DNA of 64,000 nucleotides, from positions 175,967 to 239,966 of the forward strand of contig NZ_JBHIKY010000004.1 in assembly GCF_042139015.1 (NCBI RefSeq), read 5' to 3'. The notes beneath the pieces were generated by a model. It had not been told where the DNA came from and searched no databases. It was given only the letters and a program-made list of their open reading frames with translations. The DNA comes from JBHIKY01 sp042139015. GTDB lineage: Bacteria > Bacillota > Bacilli > Bacillales > Marinococcaceae. Numbering within the stretch: position 1 is the stretch's first letter; every line of letters starts with the position of its first letter. The position numbers were made by a program, and so were the translations under genes. This document shows positions 43,728 through 52,676 of this stretch, one piece after another.

Positions 43728-43887
43728 CGTACTTCCCCCCTCGATTATATATTCCATACCATATACATCTACTTAATCTCTGTCAAACCACTAGTTTCTC
43801 TTTATTGTTTAGCCAGGTATTATATATTTTAAACAGGAATCAGCAATTTTGCTGGTTCCCATTAAATGGGCTGGAACATACGCGGAA

Positions 43888-43934
43888 ATGAAAAAAGCTT
43901 CTCTAAAGTTTTGTCAACTCAAGAGGAGCCTTTC
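43888..43934 (-). terminator. Probable terminator of the 44011 gene
   Basis: On the minus strand GCTCCTCT pairs imperfectly (one mismatch) with AGAGAAGC across a 17-base loop, followed by T6. Confidence 0.5.
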
Positions 43935-44010
43935 GTTATGCTCAATATATTTTAAAGAGACTGTTTATAACAATTAAGAACCTCTTTTAGTAAAGTCTAA
44001 ATATCAGTAA

Positions 44011-44304
44011 CTAATTTTGATTTTCGTTTTTTCGAGATTCTAACTTTATTAAGACTTTTTCACCGGTGTACCTCTTGATTAACGCATACACAATATTACC
44101 TATCCCGAATGTCCACCAAACTGTCAAAAGAAACCATAACGCATGACCGCCAAGTGATCCCCATCCCCCATGTTTTCTAATTCTTATAGATGCTTCCCCA
44201 CGTGATAAAACTTCATATCCCATGGTTATAAAGTCATCTACAACTCTTTCCATTTCATCCTCAGAATATGTTTTCCTTACACGGTCCACGTTAGCCACTT
44301 CCAT
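44011..44304 (-). CDS. Small conserved membrane protein, unknown
   Basis: About 97 residues. The N-terminal soluble half (VDRVRKTYSEDEMERVVDDF) is charged. A single hydrophobic segment follows (ALWFLLTVWWTFGIGNIVYALI, residues 54-75), then a basic tail. The WWTFGIGN motif recurs in small Firmicute proteins of unknown function. ATG 44304 has AAGGGAGG four bases upstream; an alternative ATG at 44343 lacks a clear site. Confidence 0.65.
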   Translation of the reverse strand: MEVANVDRVRKTYSEDEMERVVDDFITMGYEVLSRGEASIRIRKHGGWGSLGGHALWFLLTVWWTFGIGNIVYALIKRYTGEKVLIKLESRKNENQN

Positions 44305-44461
44305 CAAACCTCCCTTGATCAGCTCAACTTGAATGTCAGCCATGTTCCCAGAACCACACCAGGGACCTTAAGGATGACCGTTTTTACACTGTGTCATCCA
44401 CATCCAAAGCTCGTTATATTTCAGTTTATTGTGCCAGCAGGCTATATATGTAAATACAATT

Positions 44462-44512
44462 AAAAAAAGAATGTGTTACCTGACTCATTCAGATAATCAC
44501 ATTCTTTCCTTT
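44462..44512. terminator. Hairpin between the 44011 and serine hydrolase genes
   Basis: AAAGAATGTG (44467-44476) and CACATTCTTT (44498-44507) form a 10-bp stem with flanking A and T runs. It terminates the serine hydrolase gene on the minus strand. Confidence 0.75.
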
Positions 44513-44547
44513 ACTTATGTTCTTCTCTCATTCAAATGTTTAATATC

Positions 44548-45960
44548 CTAAGCAGTTTTCTTTTTCATAAAAGTAATAAATAAACTCAATACTCCGGTCG
44601 CAGCAAATATCACTATTAGACTTTGCATTAAAAATGCTATGTCCGGTGTCCAGATCTGAACGGCTTCCCATGGAGTTCCCATACTATATACAAATAAAGG
44701 AATCAATCCCACAGCCGCCAGGATGGATAAAATACCAATAGAAAACGAGACTTTGTGACTCGAATGCTTATGACGCTTCAATCTGAGTAAATAAAACACA
44801 GATAGTGCAGCAATAAATATGTTTACGCCTAGGAGTGTCCATTGCAATGTAAGGTTTTTCGGCGGAAGGTCTTCTGGTTCCTCCCCGTTAATAATGGACC
44901 GAATCCCGTTCATCATGTGATAAACCTGCTCATCCTCTAAGGCGTTGTATTTGTTAGTTAACAGAACTGCACCATAGTCTCGTTCAGGCATAAAGAACAT
45001 TTCTGCTCTGAAATCTGACACTGCACCTCCATGATAAAGGTAGTGATCAGTCTCAGAAAAAAACCACCCTAAACCGTATTTCCTGCCTTCTTCTGGAGGT
45101 GTTTTGATTAATTCCAGGCTTTTGTCCGTTAATAACTCCCCGCCATGCATCATAAATCTCAAAAACTCCACCAAATCATTTGAGCTGGATGACATATACC
45201 CGTACGGAGCTCCTGCTAAATCATACAGTCCCTTACTTTTTACAGGGCTGCCTAACCATGATTCAAATCCAGGAAGATAACCGGTATCAACTGCGCGATC
45301 GTATTCAGCAGCTGAATGGTCCATACCAAGAGGGAGAAAAATGTTCGATTGCACAAATTCCGAAAATGGTTGATCCGCGGCTTCTTCAACAATAGCCCCT
45401 ATTAATAAATAATTAGCAGAGTTGTATTCATAATTTTCACCAGGTTCACTTGATAGTGTGACACCACTCAGTTCTGTTACCGCTTGAGAAATTCCCCAAT
45501 CCCTGGTTTTATTCACATCCGTAACTTGAAAACCTTCGAATTCACTAATGCCGCTTGTTTGTTCTAATAGATGCTTTACAGTTATTGGTACCTGACTGTC
45601 TGTTTCATAGTGGAACGACGGAATATAAGTCTGTATCGGTTCATCCAGCTTTATTTTCCCATCTTCTACTAACATCATAGCAGCAAGGGAAGTAATTGGT
45701 TTACTCAAGGAACCAATAAGAAATGGTGTCTCAGCTGTTACAGAAGTCCCGTCGCTCAGAACGCCCCAGTTGTCCTGATAAACGGTTTCCCCATTTTCGG
45801 TAATTGCTAATGATGCACCTGGAATATTGTACTTTTCTATGGCTTCTTCGACATATGTTTGTATTTTTTGATTCGTATCCTTCGTATCGGCCAGAACAGA
45901 AAAAGGGACAATTAGGAGGAGCATCAGTAACACCCCTACAAAAACAGAAACTTTAGTCAT
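44548..45960 (-). CDS. Serine hydrolase, class C beta-lactamase-like, with membrane tail
   Basis: A 470-residue protein. An N-terminal signal peptide (residues 1-24) is followed by a beta-lactamase/PBP4-like catalytic domain. The nucleophile motif is GSLSKPIT near residue 83, the YxN motif EYNSANYLL near residue 175, and the HGG triad YHGGAVSDF near residue 315. The C-terminus has three or four hydrophobic segments (residues 370-465), so it is membrane-anchored with an extracellular active site. Family roles include peptidoglycan remodelling, esterase or D-peptidase activity; not clearly a beta-lactamase. A TetR remnant lies just upstream on the same strand. Confidence 0.87.
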   Translation of the reverse strand: MTKVSVFVGVLLMLLLIVPFSVLADTKDTNQKIQTYVEEAIEKYNIPGASLAITENGETVYQDNWGVLSDGTSVTAETPFLIGSLSKPITSLAAMMLVEDGKIKLDEPIQTYIPSFHYETDSQVPITVKHLLEQTSGISEFEGFQVTDVNKTRDWGISQAVTELSGVTLSSEPGENYEYNSANYLLIGAIVEEAADQPFSEFVQSNIFLPLGMDHSAAEYDRAVDTGYLPGFESWLGSPVKSKGLYDLAGAPYGYMSSSSNDLVEFLRFMMHGGELLTDKSLELIKTPPEEGRKYGLGWFFSETDHYLYHGGAVSDFRAEMFFMPERDYGAVLLTNKYNALEDEQVYHMMNGIRSIINGEEPEDLPPKNLTLQWTLLGVNIFIAALSVFYLLRLKRHKHSSHKVSFSIGILSILAAVGLIPLFVYSMGTPWEAVQIWTPDIAFLMQSLIVIFAATGVLSLFITFMKKKTA

Positions 45961-46099
45961 TACTTCTTCTCCTTACCAGCAGATGTATTCAAATAAATCA
46001 TTAAAAAGTTATAAGCTCGGCATTTGTTGGTGGTTTCCCCGCTCCATATATACTACTTGTGCTGGTACAATCCGTTCACGTACCTTTCTATATGATGCT

Positions 46100-46360
46100 T
46101 TACCAGTTCTTCTTTGTGTCCCCAATAAAAGTATTAAATTTGATAAAAAGAGCAGATATTCCATGGATTAACGCCCATAACGATTCACTTACCATGAATG
46201 GATCTTTATTGATAAGACCTTCTTTTTCAACTGCTTCTTTTGATAATTCAAGCAGCAAATAAAAACCTTTCATTCGATCACTTTCTGGAACTATAACCGT
46301 ATCCTCACTTTCGAGATTATGTATGAATATAAAATTATAGTAGTCTGGATGATCCAGGCC
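46100..46360 (-). pseudogene. TetR/AcrR regulator remnant (C-terminal domain only)
   Basis: The minus-strand frame encodes LDHPDYYNFIFIHNLE, VIVPESDRMKGFYLLLEL and SLWALIHGISALFIKFN, ending at TAA 46100. This is the WHG-type C-terminal domain of a TetR regulator. The DNA-binding half is absent; stops lie just upstream of 46360. It sits next to the serine hydrolase it may have controlled. The remaining bases 46361-46531 hold a Fur-like palindrome (46431-46458) and no gene. Confidence 0.7.
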
Positions 46361-46430
46361 TTGTTATCGTTCATTTGTATCCTGTCACCTTTTTGGAAAA
46401 TTATATATATACAACATACCCTCGGGCAGC

Positions 46431-46458
46431 GATGATTATCATTAAATAATGATGATAA
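46431..46458. promoter_or_regulatory. Fur-box-like palindrome
   Basis: GATGATTATCATTAAATAATGATGATAA has TCATTA/TAATGA half-sites related to the GATAATGATAATCATTATC-type iron boxes. It lies about 75 bases before the hydrolase start. Low confidence because AT-rich DNA mimics such boxes. Confidence 0.35.
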
Positions 46459-46531
46459 ATACTGATCAACATGGTACCTTAAAGAGAAATAATTGATGAT
46501 GCGAAAAAAATCCTCACAGGGAGGAAGAACA

Positions 46532-47400
46532 GTGAAAATTACGTTAACAAATGATGAAACACTTGCTTACAACGTAAGACCTGGCGGAGATACCAACCTA
46601 CTTTTGATTCACGGAAATATGGCCTCTTCTGCACAGTGGGATGTTTTAATAGATCAGTTGTCACCGGAATATACGAATATACCGTGTATGCCGTCGATTT
46701 ACGTGGCTATGGAGACTCTTCTTACCGTTCTCCCATCCAATCGATAAGTGATTTTTCCGAAGATATCAAATTATGGTTGGACCAGTTAGGAATAAAGACT
46801 GCTAACGTGGTTGGCTGGTCTAACGGAGGAGGAGTAGCCATGCAGCTGGCAGCAGATTATCCAGAACGTGTGGAGAAAGTAGTCTTGTTAGCGTCGATGT
46901 CTACCCGAGGTTATCCCGTTTATAGTGCAGATGGCCACAGATTGCATACAAAAGAAGAAATCGCATCGAGTTGTGGTATAGAAATTTTGAGCCATGCTCA
47001 AAAAAGTCAAAACAACATCTTTATCAAGACTGCGATGGATAAAATGCTTTATGAAAATAACCAACCAGAGGAAATCAGGTATAACAACTATGTAGACAGT
47101 GCTTTGAAACAACGTAATATCATAGACGTTGCCTATGCTGCTAACCGGTTCAATATAAGCACCATATTCAATGGAGTAGTGAATGGCTCTGGAGGCGTAT
47201 GTCGAATTAAAGCTCCTGTTCTGGTGTTATGGGGGAAAGAAGATCTCATCACTACAGTGGAAATGACCAACGAGATCATTCTAGATCTGGAGAAAAATGG
47301 TGTTAAAGTCACCTACTCCTTTTTTAGTGCTGGACACGTTGCTCTTATCGATAATCCAGAAGCTGTGCAGAATGATATTTTTAAGTTTTTAAAAGGTTAA
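46532..47400 (+). pseudogene. Alpha/beta hydrolase gene, frameshifted by an 8-bp tandem duplication
   Basis: The first frame (GTG 46532, GGGAGGA upstream) encodes LLLIHGNMASSAQWDVL with the oxyanion hole motif, ending LSPEY. The second frame then gives YTVYAVDLRGYGDSS, the nucleophile elbow VVGWSNGGGVAMQ, the acid region VLVLWGKEDLIT and the histidine in SAGHVALID, to 47400. The break is exactly a duplicated GAATATAC (46667-46674 and 46675-46682). Removing one copy restores LSPEYTVYAVDLRG. The intact protein would be about 286 residues. Substrate unknown. Confidence 0.85.
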
Positions 47401-47554
47401 ATTACCTTGGTAACTTCAAAGAAACTTTAGATCAGGAAGAAGAGCGGTCACCATTGCTGAAGAAAAGGGATGGCTTACTTAGCTGCATCTAAAGTTAATT
47501 TACAATCTTTAGGTTATTCGATCACAAAATCTAATTTAGTGTCTTATGCATGGT

Positions 47555-48121
47555 CTACACCAATAGCGAGCAGCGAAAACCACGGGCAGCGTAATAGGAG
47601 TCTGCTCCATTATGATAAACAAATACATGACCGAAGCGGTAATCGCAAAAAAGGGCACCGCCGCGTTCTCTAATATCAGGTGGTGTCTGCACCCAACTCG
47701 AGGTTTTCTTATCAAAATTCCCAAGCTTCTGCAGCTCCCGGTATTGTTCCTCAGTCAAAAGTTCTGCACCCATGGACTCCGCCATATCTACAGCGCTATT
47801 TTCAGGTTTATGTTTTTTTCTTGACTCCAGTGCTTCACGGTCGTAACAGACACTTCTTCGCCCCTTCGGACTTTCCACTGAACAATCATAGAAAAGGTAT
47901 TGATCGTTCTTTTTATCATATCCCACAACATCCGGTTCCCCTTCAGTTATTTCCATTTCATGGAGCGACCATAATTTTTCAGAATCAGCCTCCAGCTTAG
48001 CTTGAATTTTATCCCATTCAAGCTCTTCATGACGATTCATGTTTTTCTCAAAACGGGCTTTCAATGTCCCGAGTAATTCTTCACGTTGTCCTAATGACAA
48101 CTCCTTATTACTTTTTGCCAT
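47555..48121 (-). CDS. DUF4256 protein
   Basis: A 188-residue soluble protein of the DUF4256 family. Recognised by the blocks GEPDVVGYDKKNDQYLFYDC, SPKGRRSVCYDREALESRK and RGGALFCDYRFGHVFVYHNG. No known catalytic motif. It has AGGAGG before ATG and stands alone. The 154 bases between it and the hydrolase pseudogene (47401-47554) show nothing I can support. Confidence 0.85.
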   Translation of the reverse strand: MAKSNKELSLGQREELLGTLKARFEKNMNRHEELEWDKIQAKLEADSEKLWSLHEMEITEGEPDVVGYDKKNDQYLFYDCSVESPKGRRSVCYDREALESRKKHKPENSAVDMAESMGAELLTEEQYRELQKLGNFDKKTSSWVQTPPDIRERGGALFCDYRFGHVFVYHNGADSYYAARGFRCSLLV

Positions 48122-48314
48122 ATTAATTCCTCCTTGTGTATAGTCACTATAAAGCTGCAGTCCATATTAAAGCTTCTCTCACTATAGATTAAACCATTAT
48201 CATGTAACTTTCCATATAGAATTAAAGAAGGACTATTAAACTATTAATAGAATATATATATTGTTTGAGTGAATTCTGGAATATTCATTAAAATTGGAAT
48301 AACAGGAGGGTGTC

Positions 48315-48710
48315 ATGGGTAAAGTAATTCATTTCGAAATTCATGTGGATGACATAGAACGGGCAAAGTCGTTTTACGGGGAGGTATTTGGATGGACATT
48401 TGAAGATTGGAGCGAGTATGCCGGCATGCCATATTTTGGTGCCGTTACGGGCGATGAAAAAGAGCTGGGCATCAACGGAGCATTAATGCAGCGACAAAGT
48501 GCTGCTCCAGAAGCAAATCAGCCTTTGAATGGTTTTACCTGCACAATGGGTGTGGAAGATTATGATTCTATTGAATCTAAAATTATGAATAATGGCGGGA
48601 AGGTCGCCATGCCAAAATATGCTCTGCCCGGAATGGCCTGGCAGGGATACTATATGGATACAGAAGGAAATCTCTTTGGTATCCACCAACCTGATGAAAA
48701 TGCAAAGTAG
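48315..48710 (+). CDS. VOC-family (glyoxalase-like) protein
   Basis: A 131-residue vicinal-oxygen-chelate protein with two beta-alpha-beta modules. VIHFEIHVDDIERAKSFYGE at the start carries the first metal-ligand histidine; the second module ends YYMDTEGNLFGIHQPD with the acidic ligand. Members include glyoxalases, dioxygenases and resistance proteins; substrate is unknown. ACAGGAGGGTG precedes the ATG. Confidence 0.85.
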   Translation: MGKVIHFEIHVDDIERAKSFYGEVFGWTFEDWSEYAGMPYFGAVTGDEKELGINGALMQRQSAAPEANQPLNGFTCTMGVEDYDSIESKIMNNGGKVAMPKYALPGMAWQGYYMDTEGNLFGIHQPDENAK

Positions 48711-48834
48711 CATCTTAAGGTCAGCGTAGTCTTCATGAGCTTTTTGAAAGCAGCTCTAGATTTTCCCCAGGCCATATGAGTTAATATCAACATCAAATGT
48801 TAGATAAATCAAAAAAATGGTTTAAGCAGGAGAA

Positions 48835-48880
48835 ATACAGCCCGGATATCTAAACAGATGTCCAGGCTGTATCTTTTTTC
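48835..48880 (+). terminator. Intrinsic terminator
   Basis: ATACAGCC pairs with GGCTGTAT, and inner GGATATCT with AGATGTCC, followed by T6. It is 125 bases after the VOC gene. Confidence 0.8.
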
Positions 48881-49032
48881 CTTGGCAGGCTCACTTTACT
48901 TCCGCAAAAGTTTATGGAAAGAGACTCATCTGGAAATTTTTATCTTTTGCAATACCCACCATTACTTCTTTCAATTTAGTTCTATCTAAAAACGCCTGCT
49001 GCATGGACAGAAACGCTGCGGAAAATTCTCTC

Positions 49033-49059
49033 GTTTAATAAAAAAGAAATGGCGGGTAT
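49033..49059 (+). promoter_or_regulatory. Sigma-B promoter of the PRC-barrel gene
   Basis: GTTTAA (49033-49038), 15-base spacer, GGGTAT (49054-49059): both boxes match the consensus of the general stress sigma factor exactly. The coding start is 39 bases downstream. Confidence 0.75.
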
Positions 49060-49097
49060 ACGTTTATGTACCATGAAAGAAAAAGGAGGAAAAATCA

Positions 49098-49853
49098 ATG
49101 TTGCTCTCTGGAAAATCTCTTGCTCGTTATTCAGTGGAAGCAACAAATGGTTCCATCGGTCGGATTGAAGATTTCTATTTTGACGATAATTCTATGGTGA
49201 TCCGCTATTTAGTAGTGAATACTAACCCGTGGATACCTGGAGAAAAGAAACTGTTGTCTCCTATTTCAGTGGATCGTATTGACCCTGTGGAAAATAAAAT
49301 TTCTGTCGATTTAACAAAAGAACAAATTCAAAATGCACCGCCGATGGAAACAAAGCTTCCGGTCTCCCGGCAGCAGGAAAGAGAATTCTACGATTATTAC
49401 GATTATGGCTTTTATTGGCCGGCAATAAGTGACAGCGGCTGGTGGGGAGGCGCTCCCTTCGCACGGGACCTTGTAAAACTGGCGAAGAATGAAGAAAATA
49501 AGGAAGATACTGCAGATGAGAACCCTAACCTAAGAAGCGTTCGAGAAATTATCGGAGAGTTTACGGGATATGATATTGTTGCAATCAATGAACAGGTTGG
49601 GCATGCTGATAATATATTAATTAAAAATGAGTCGTGGGATATTCAATATGTCATTACCGATACGCGCAAGCTGTTACCTGGAGACCATGTTATTCCGAGT
49701 AAGGCCATTCGAAATATTGACTGGATTCAGGAAAAGATTGAAGTTGCAATGACGAAAGATGAAATCCAGGAAGCACCAAAGTATGATCCAAAAAAATTTA
49801 CTAGTGATGAAGAAAAACTTGATGAGCACTACCGTTTACTGCCCAGATTGTAA
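49098..49853 (+). CDS. PRC-barrel domain protein, stress-inducible
   Basis: A 251-residue protein with two PRC-barrel domains. The first (LLSGKSLARYSVEATNGSIG) covers residues 1-80, the second (VREIIGEFTGYDIVAINEQVGHADN) roughly residues 148-225. A tyrosine-rich linker separates them. PRC-barrel proteins often bind RNA or act at membranes, but no function can be assigned. GAAAAAGGAGGAAAAATC precedes the ATG. A near-perfect sigma-B promoter indicates membership of the general stress regulon. Confidence 0.87.
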   Translation: MLLSGKSLARYSVEATNGSIGRIEDFYFDDNSMVIRYLVVNTNPWIPGEKKLLSPISVDRIDPVENKISVDLTKEQIQNAPPMETKLPVSRQQEREFYDYYDYGFYWPAISDSGWWGGAPFARDLVKLAKNEENKEDTADENPNLRSVREIIGEFTGYDIVAINEQVGHADNILIKNESWDIQYVITDTRKLLPGDHVIPSKAIRNIDWIQEKIEVAMTKDEIQEAPKYDPKKFTSDEEKLDEHYRLLPRL

Positions 49854-50101
49854 AAGCAATCTCTCATCCCGGGAAAGTGATAAAATTAGCGGGCATACTA
49901 TTTAATTCACCTATACTATTAAGATTCACCTTCCTATTTAATAAATGTGCATCAAAAGGATGTCATTTTATTATATAGGAATTTTTTTGTGGTATTATTC
50001 GATTTAGTTTGAATAACATGTAAAAGGTCTTAAAGATGCTTACGAACAATAGCCTCATGGAAGTTTAGAGAACTAACGGAAGACCTGAAAATTTAAACTC
50101 T

Positions 50102-50645
50102 CTATTTTACAATACGAAACAGAATACTCGTTCTTTCTCCGACCTCCCTTACACTCAACTTTTCCAATTCAATCTGGTTTTCGCCTATGTGCTCAAACAG
50201 CTTAAGACCCGCCCACAAAAGAACCGGCATGAGATCGATCTGCAGCTCGTCAACTACTTCCGCTTTTAAACACTGCTGGGCTGTGCTTGCTCCACCAATG
50301 ACCGTCACCTCTTTCTCTCCTGCGGCTGCTTTCGCCTGGGCAATTGCACTTTCGATACCCTGTGTGACGAAGGTAAATGTTAATTCCTTTGACTCTTTCG
50401 GATGATGCTTCGGTTCGTTTTCACACAGCACAAAGATAGGTACCTGGAATTCATAATTATCCGCGTACAGATCCGGATCATCTGCCATATTAAAGGTGTT
50501 CCTACCCATGACAACCGCTCCTGTATTTCGTAATGATTCTTGCAGTAAATCGCTGTGGCGCACGGTACAGCCGATCTACACTACCGTCCCGGTCATTGAT
50601 GTATCCGTCTATTGACATGGTCATTCCTAACACAACTTTCGCCAT
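50102..50645 (-). pseudogene. RibD C-terminal/dihydrofolate reductase-like gene, frameshifted
   Basis: The 5' frame (ATG 50645, AAGGAGGG upstream) encodes AKVVLGMTMSIDGYINDRDGSV. The 3' frame continues with LQESLRNTGAVVMGRNTFNM, IGGASTAQQCLKAEVVDELQ and IDLMPVLLWAGLKLFEH to 50102. Together they form a RibD_C/DHFR-like reductase of about 180 residues. The break is near 50555, and about one base is missing or gained. The family includes riboflavin-pathway and antibiotic-related reductases; substrate unknown. Confidence 0.8.
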
Positions 50646-50701
50646 ATTAAACCCTCCTTCTGTTCTCACTAAAGATAAGCTGCTTATTGCAGGCAATCTA
50701 T

Positions 50702-51121
50702 TTAGATATTAGTAATAGCTGCGGTTAATTTTCTCTTTGTACTATTTAACTTGACCTCTTCTTCTATAGTTACATCATGATCAGAATAAAAAGTGGCGAA
50801 TGATTGATTTTTGTATCTAGGTACAACATGCATATGATAATGAGTTAGTTCATTGAAAATTCCACCGTTTTGGCAAATGGTTATTCCATCAGGGTTACAT
50901 ACTCTATTTATTGCTTTTGAAATAAGTTTTGATGCTTTCATAATTGAAAGTGCAGTAGCATCATCTAGTTCTTCAACGTCAAAAATATCTTTTTTTGGTA
51001 AAATTAATACATGACCTTCGTTGAAGGGATCATGGTCTAAAATACAACATACATGTTCATCTTCAAATACTACATTAACCGGTTCGTGTTTATTAGCTAA
51101 ATTACAGCCTAAACAATTCAT
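50702..51121 (-). CDS. HIT-family nucleotide-binding hydrolase
   Basis: A 139-residue HIT protein. The catalytic motif HYHMHVVPR (HxHxH) is near residue 95, and DHDPFNEGHVLILPKK near residue 30 contacts the nucleotide. N-terminal CLGCNLANKHE resembles a zinc-binding Cys pair. Likely hydrolyses dinucleoside polyphosphates or AMP conjugates. Confidence 0.9.
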   Translation of the reverse strand: MNCLGCNLANKHEPVNVVFEDEHVCCILDHDPFNEGHVLILPKKDIFDVEELDDATALSIMKASKLISKAINRVCNPDGITICQNGGIFNELTHYHMHVVPRYKNQSFATFYSDHDVTIEEEVKLNSTKRKLTAAITNI

Positions 51122-51345
51122 CGATATTCATATCCTCCATTAAATAGGCATAAGAACGGTTTCCTATAATAGGCACCCGCCCCCATATCAAGATTTGCAT
51201 TCGAATTCGTTCGATATTCTTTCAAATTAATTCAAAGCTGAATACATTTGGGGCAATTTCTTCTAAATACGGTGCCGCATGAATCGTTTCTAAACTGACT
51301 TCGACCGTTTTTGGAAGGCATATATTGCAACGTTCTAAATAATGG

Positions 51346-51402
51346 TAAAAAAAAAAGCCCTTTACTTCAAGCAATAATTTTTACTGCCGCGTAAGGACTT
51401 TT
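51346..51402 (-). terminator. Terminator of araR
   Basis: Minus strand AAGTCCTTAC pairs with GTAAAGGGCTT across a long loop (one bulge), followed by T9. It directly follows the araR stop. The remaining bases from 51122 hold no gene. Confidence 0.7.
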
Positions 51403-51404
51403 CG

Positions 51405-52544
51405 TTATTTAGAAACTTTATTTAGTATGGAATTATTTAATGGCCTGGTCGAGTTTCGTTCCACCAGCTCTGGTTCAAAAATTATCGGTTCTAGCTCTGG
51501 CATTTTATTGCGCTGGGTGCCACTGCTCCTTTTAATCATATCAAGCATTAATTTACCTGCAGTTTCTCCGAGCTTGCTTTTCGGGTGCTTAATTGTTGTG
51601 AGCTTTACTTCTGAAGCACGAGCTAAGAAGGAATCATCAAATCCTACTATGGAAAGATCACTCGGAATCTGGAGGTCACGCTCCCTTAACACATCGAGAA
51701 GGCGGACTACCAGCTCGTCGTTATAGCAGACTATGCCGGTCGGCATACTGGAAGACGACGATAGCAGCCTTTTTAATTCTTCGAGCGGCTTTGTCCGCTT
51801 TTCCTCTGTATTATAGGTAATGATATTGTTTGGCTCCATCGGCACTTTATTTGCCCGATGTGCCTTTACATAGCCTTTCATTCGCTTAATCCCTTGAAGG
51901 TCATCAGTTTTGAAGAAGCCGCCGATATTTCTATGACCTGCTTTGAGGAGATGATCAGTCTGCATAAAGCCGCCTTTTTCATCATCCATGGCTATATATA
52001 ATGGCTCTAACTCCTCGTAATACGCATTAATCATTAAATAAGGAATACCAAGCCGTTCGAGGTTTAAATAATAATTGATATTTGGATTACTAACCGCACT
52101 CCTGGTAGGTTCTATGATCACACCATCAAAATTTTGACTTATAATTCTTTCGAGAAAATGTTTTTCGTTCATATGATTATTGTTAGTACTTAATAGGGTC
52201 ACGTGAAAATTCTGGTTACTTAAATAGGACTCGGCTCCCCGAATAATCGACGGAAATATATAGTTGGAAATATAAGTTGTAATAATAGCAATATTTTTTG
52301 AACTTCCTTGATCAATACCTTTCTGTACGGTAGATCGATCCGCACAAAAAGTGCCGGCTCCCTGCTCTTTATAAAGCCAGCCCTGGCTGACCAATTCCCC
52401 GACGGCCAGACGGACCGTGTGGCGGCTTACATCAAACTGTTTCATCAAATCATTTTCAGAGCCTATTTTCTGGTGGGGGCGAAATGTTCCATCCAAAATT
52501 TTTGATTTTATAGCCTGCTTAACTCTATTATATTTGGTCTGCAA
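51405..52544 (-). CDS. araR: Arabinose-operon repressor, GntR HTH fused to LacI-type sensor
   Basis: About 379 residues. The N-terminal GntR winged helix (SENDLMKQFDVSRHTVRLAV) spans residues 33-52, and a LacI-like sensor domain runs from KNIAIITTYISNYIFP to the C-terminus. This chimeric layout is the mark of AraR. It should repress arabinan utilisation until arabinose binds. I chose TTG 52544 with GAGGTGG six bases upstream; an earlier TTG at 52559 overlaps that site. A terminator follows. Confidence 0.9.
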   Translation of the reverse strand: MQTKYNRVKQAIKSKILDGTFRPHQKIGSENDLMKQFDVSRHTVRLAVGELVSQGWLYKEQGAGTFCADRSTVQKGIDQGSSKNIAIITTYISNYIFPSIIRGAESYLSNQNFHVTLLSTNNNHMNEKHFLERIISQNFDGVIIEPTRSAVSNPNINYYLNLERLGIPYLMINAYYEELEPLYIAMDDEKGGFMQTDHLLKAGHRNIGGFFKTDDLQGIKRMKGYVKAHRANKVPMEPNNIITYNTEEKRTKPLEELKRLLSSSSSMPTGIVCYNDELVVRLLDVLRERDLQIPSDLSIVGFDDSFLARASEVKLTTIKHPKSKLGETAGKLMLDMIKRSSGTQRNKMPELEPIIFEPELVERNSTRPLNNSILNKVSK

Positions 52545-52676
52545 TATTTTCCACCTCAATTTGCAACTATTTTAAAGAATACATCCTTGTTTTTATTTGT
52601 TTTATCACATTCTAACATAGTAGCTGTTTCAGCCACATAAAACCAACATAGCATAATCATACTGCAGACATATCTA

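Noticed and set aside
47401..47554. Possible remnant between the hydrolase pseudogene and the DUF4256 gene
   Set aside because: Only short frames with no clear homology.
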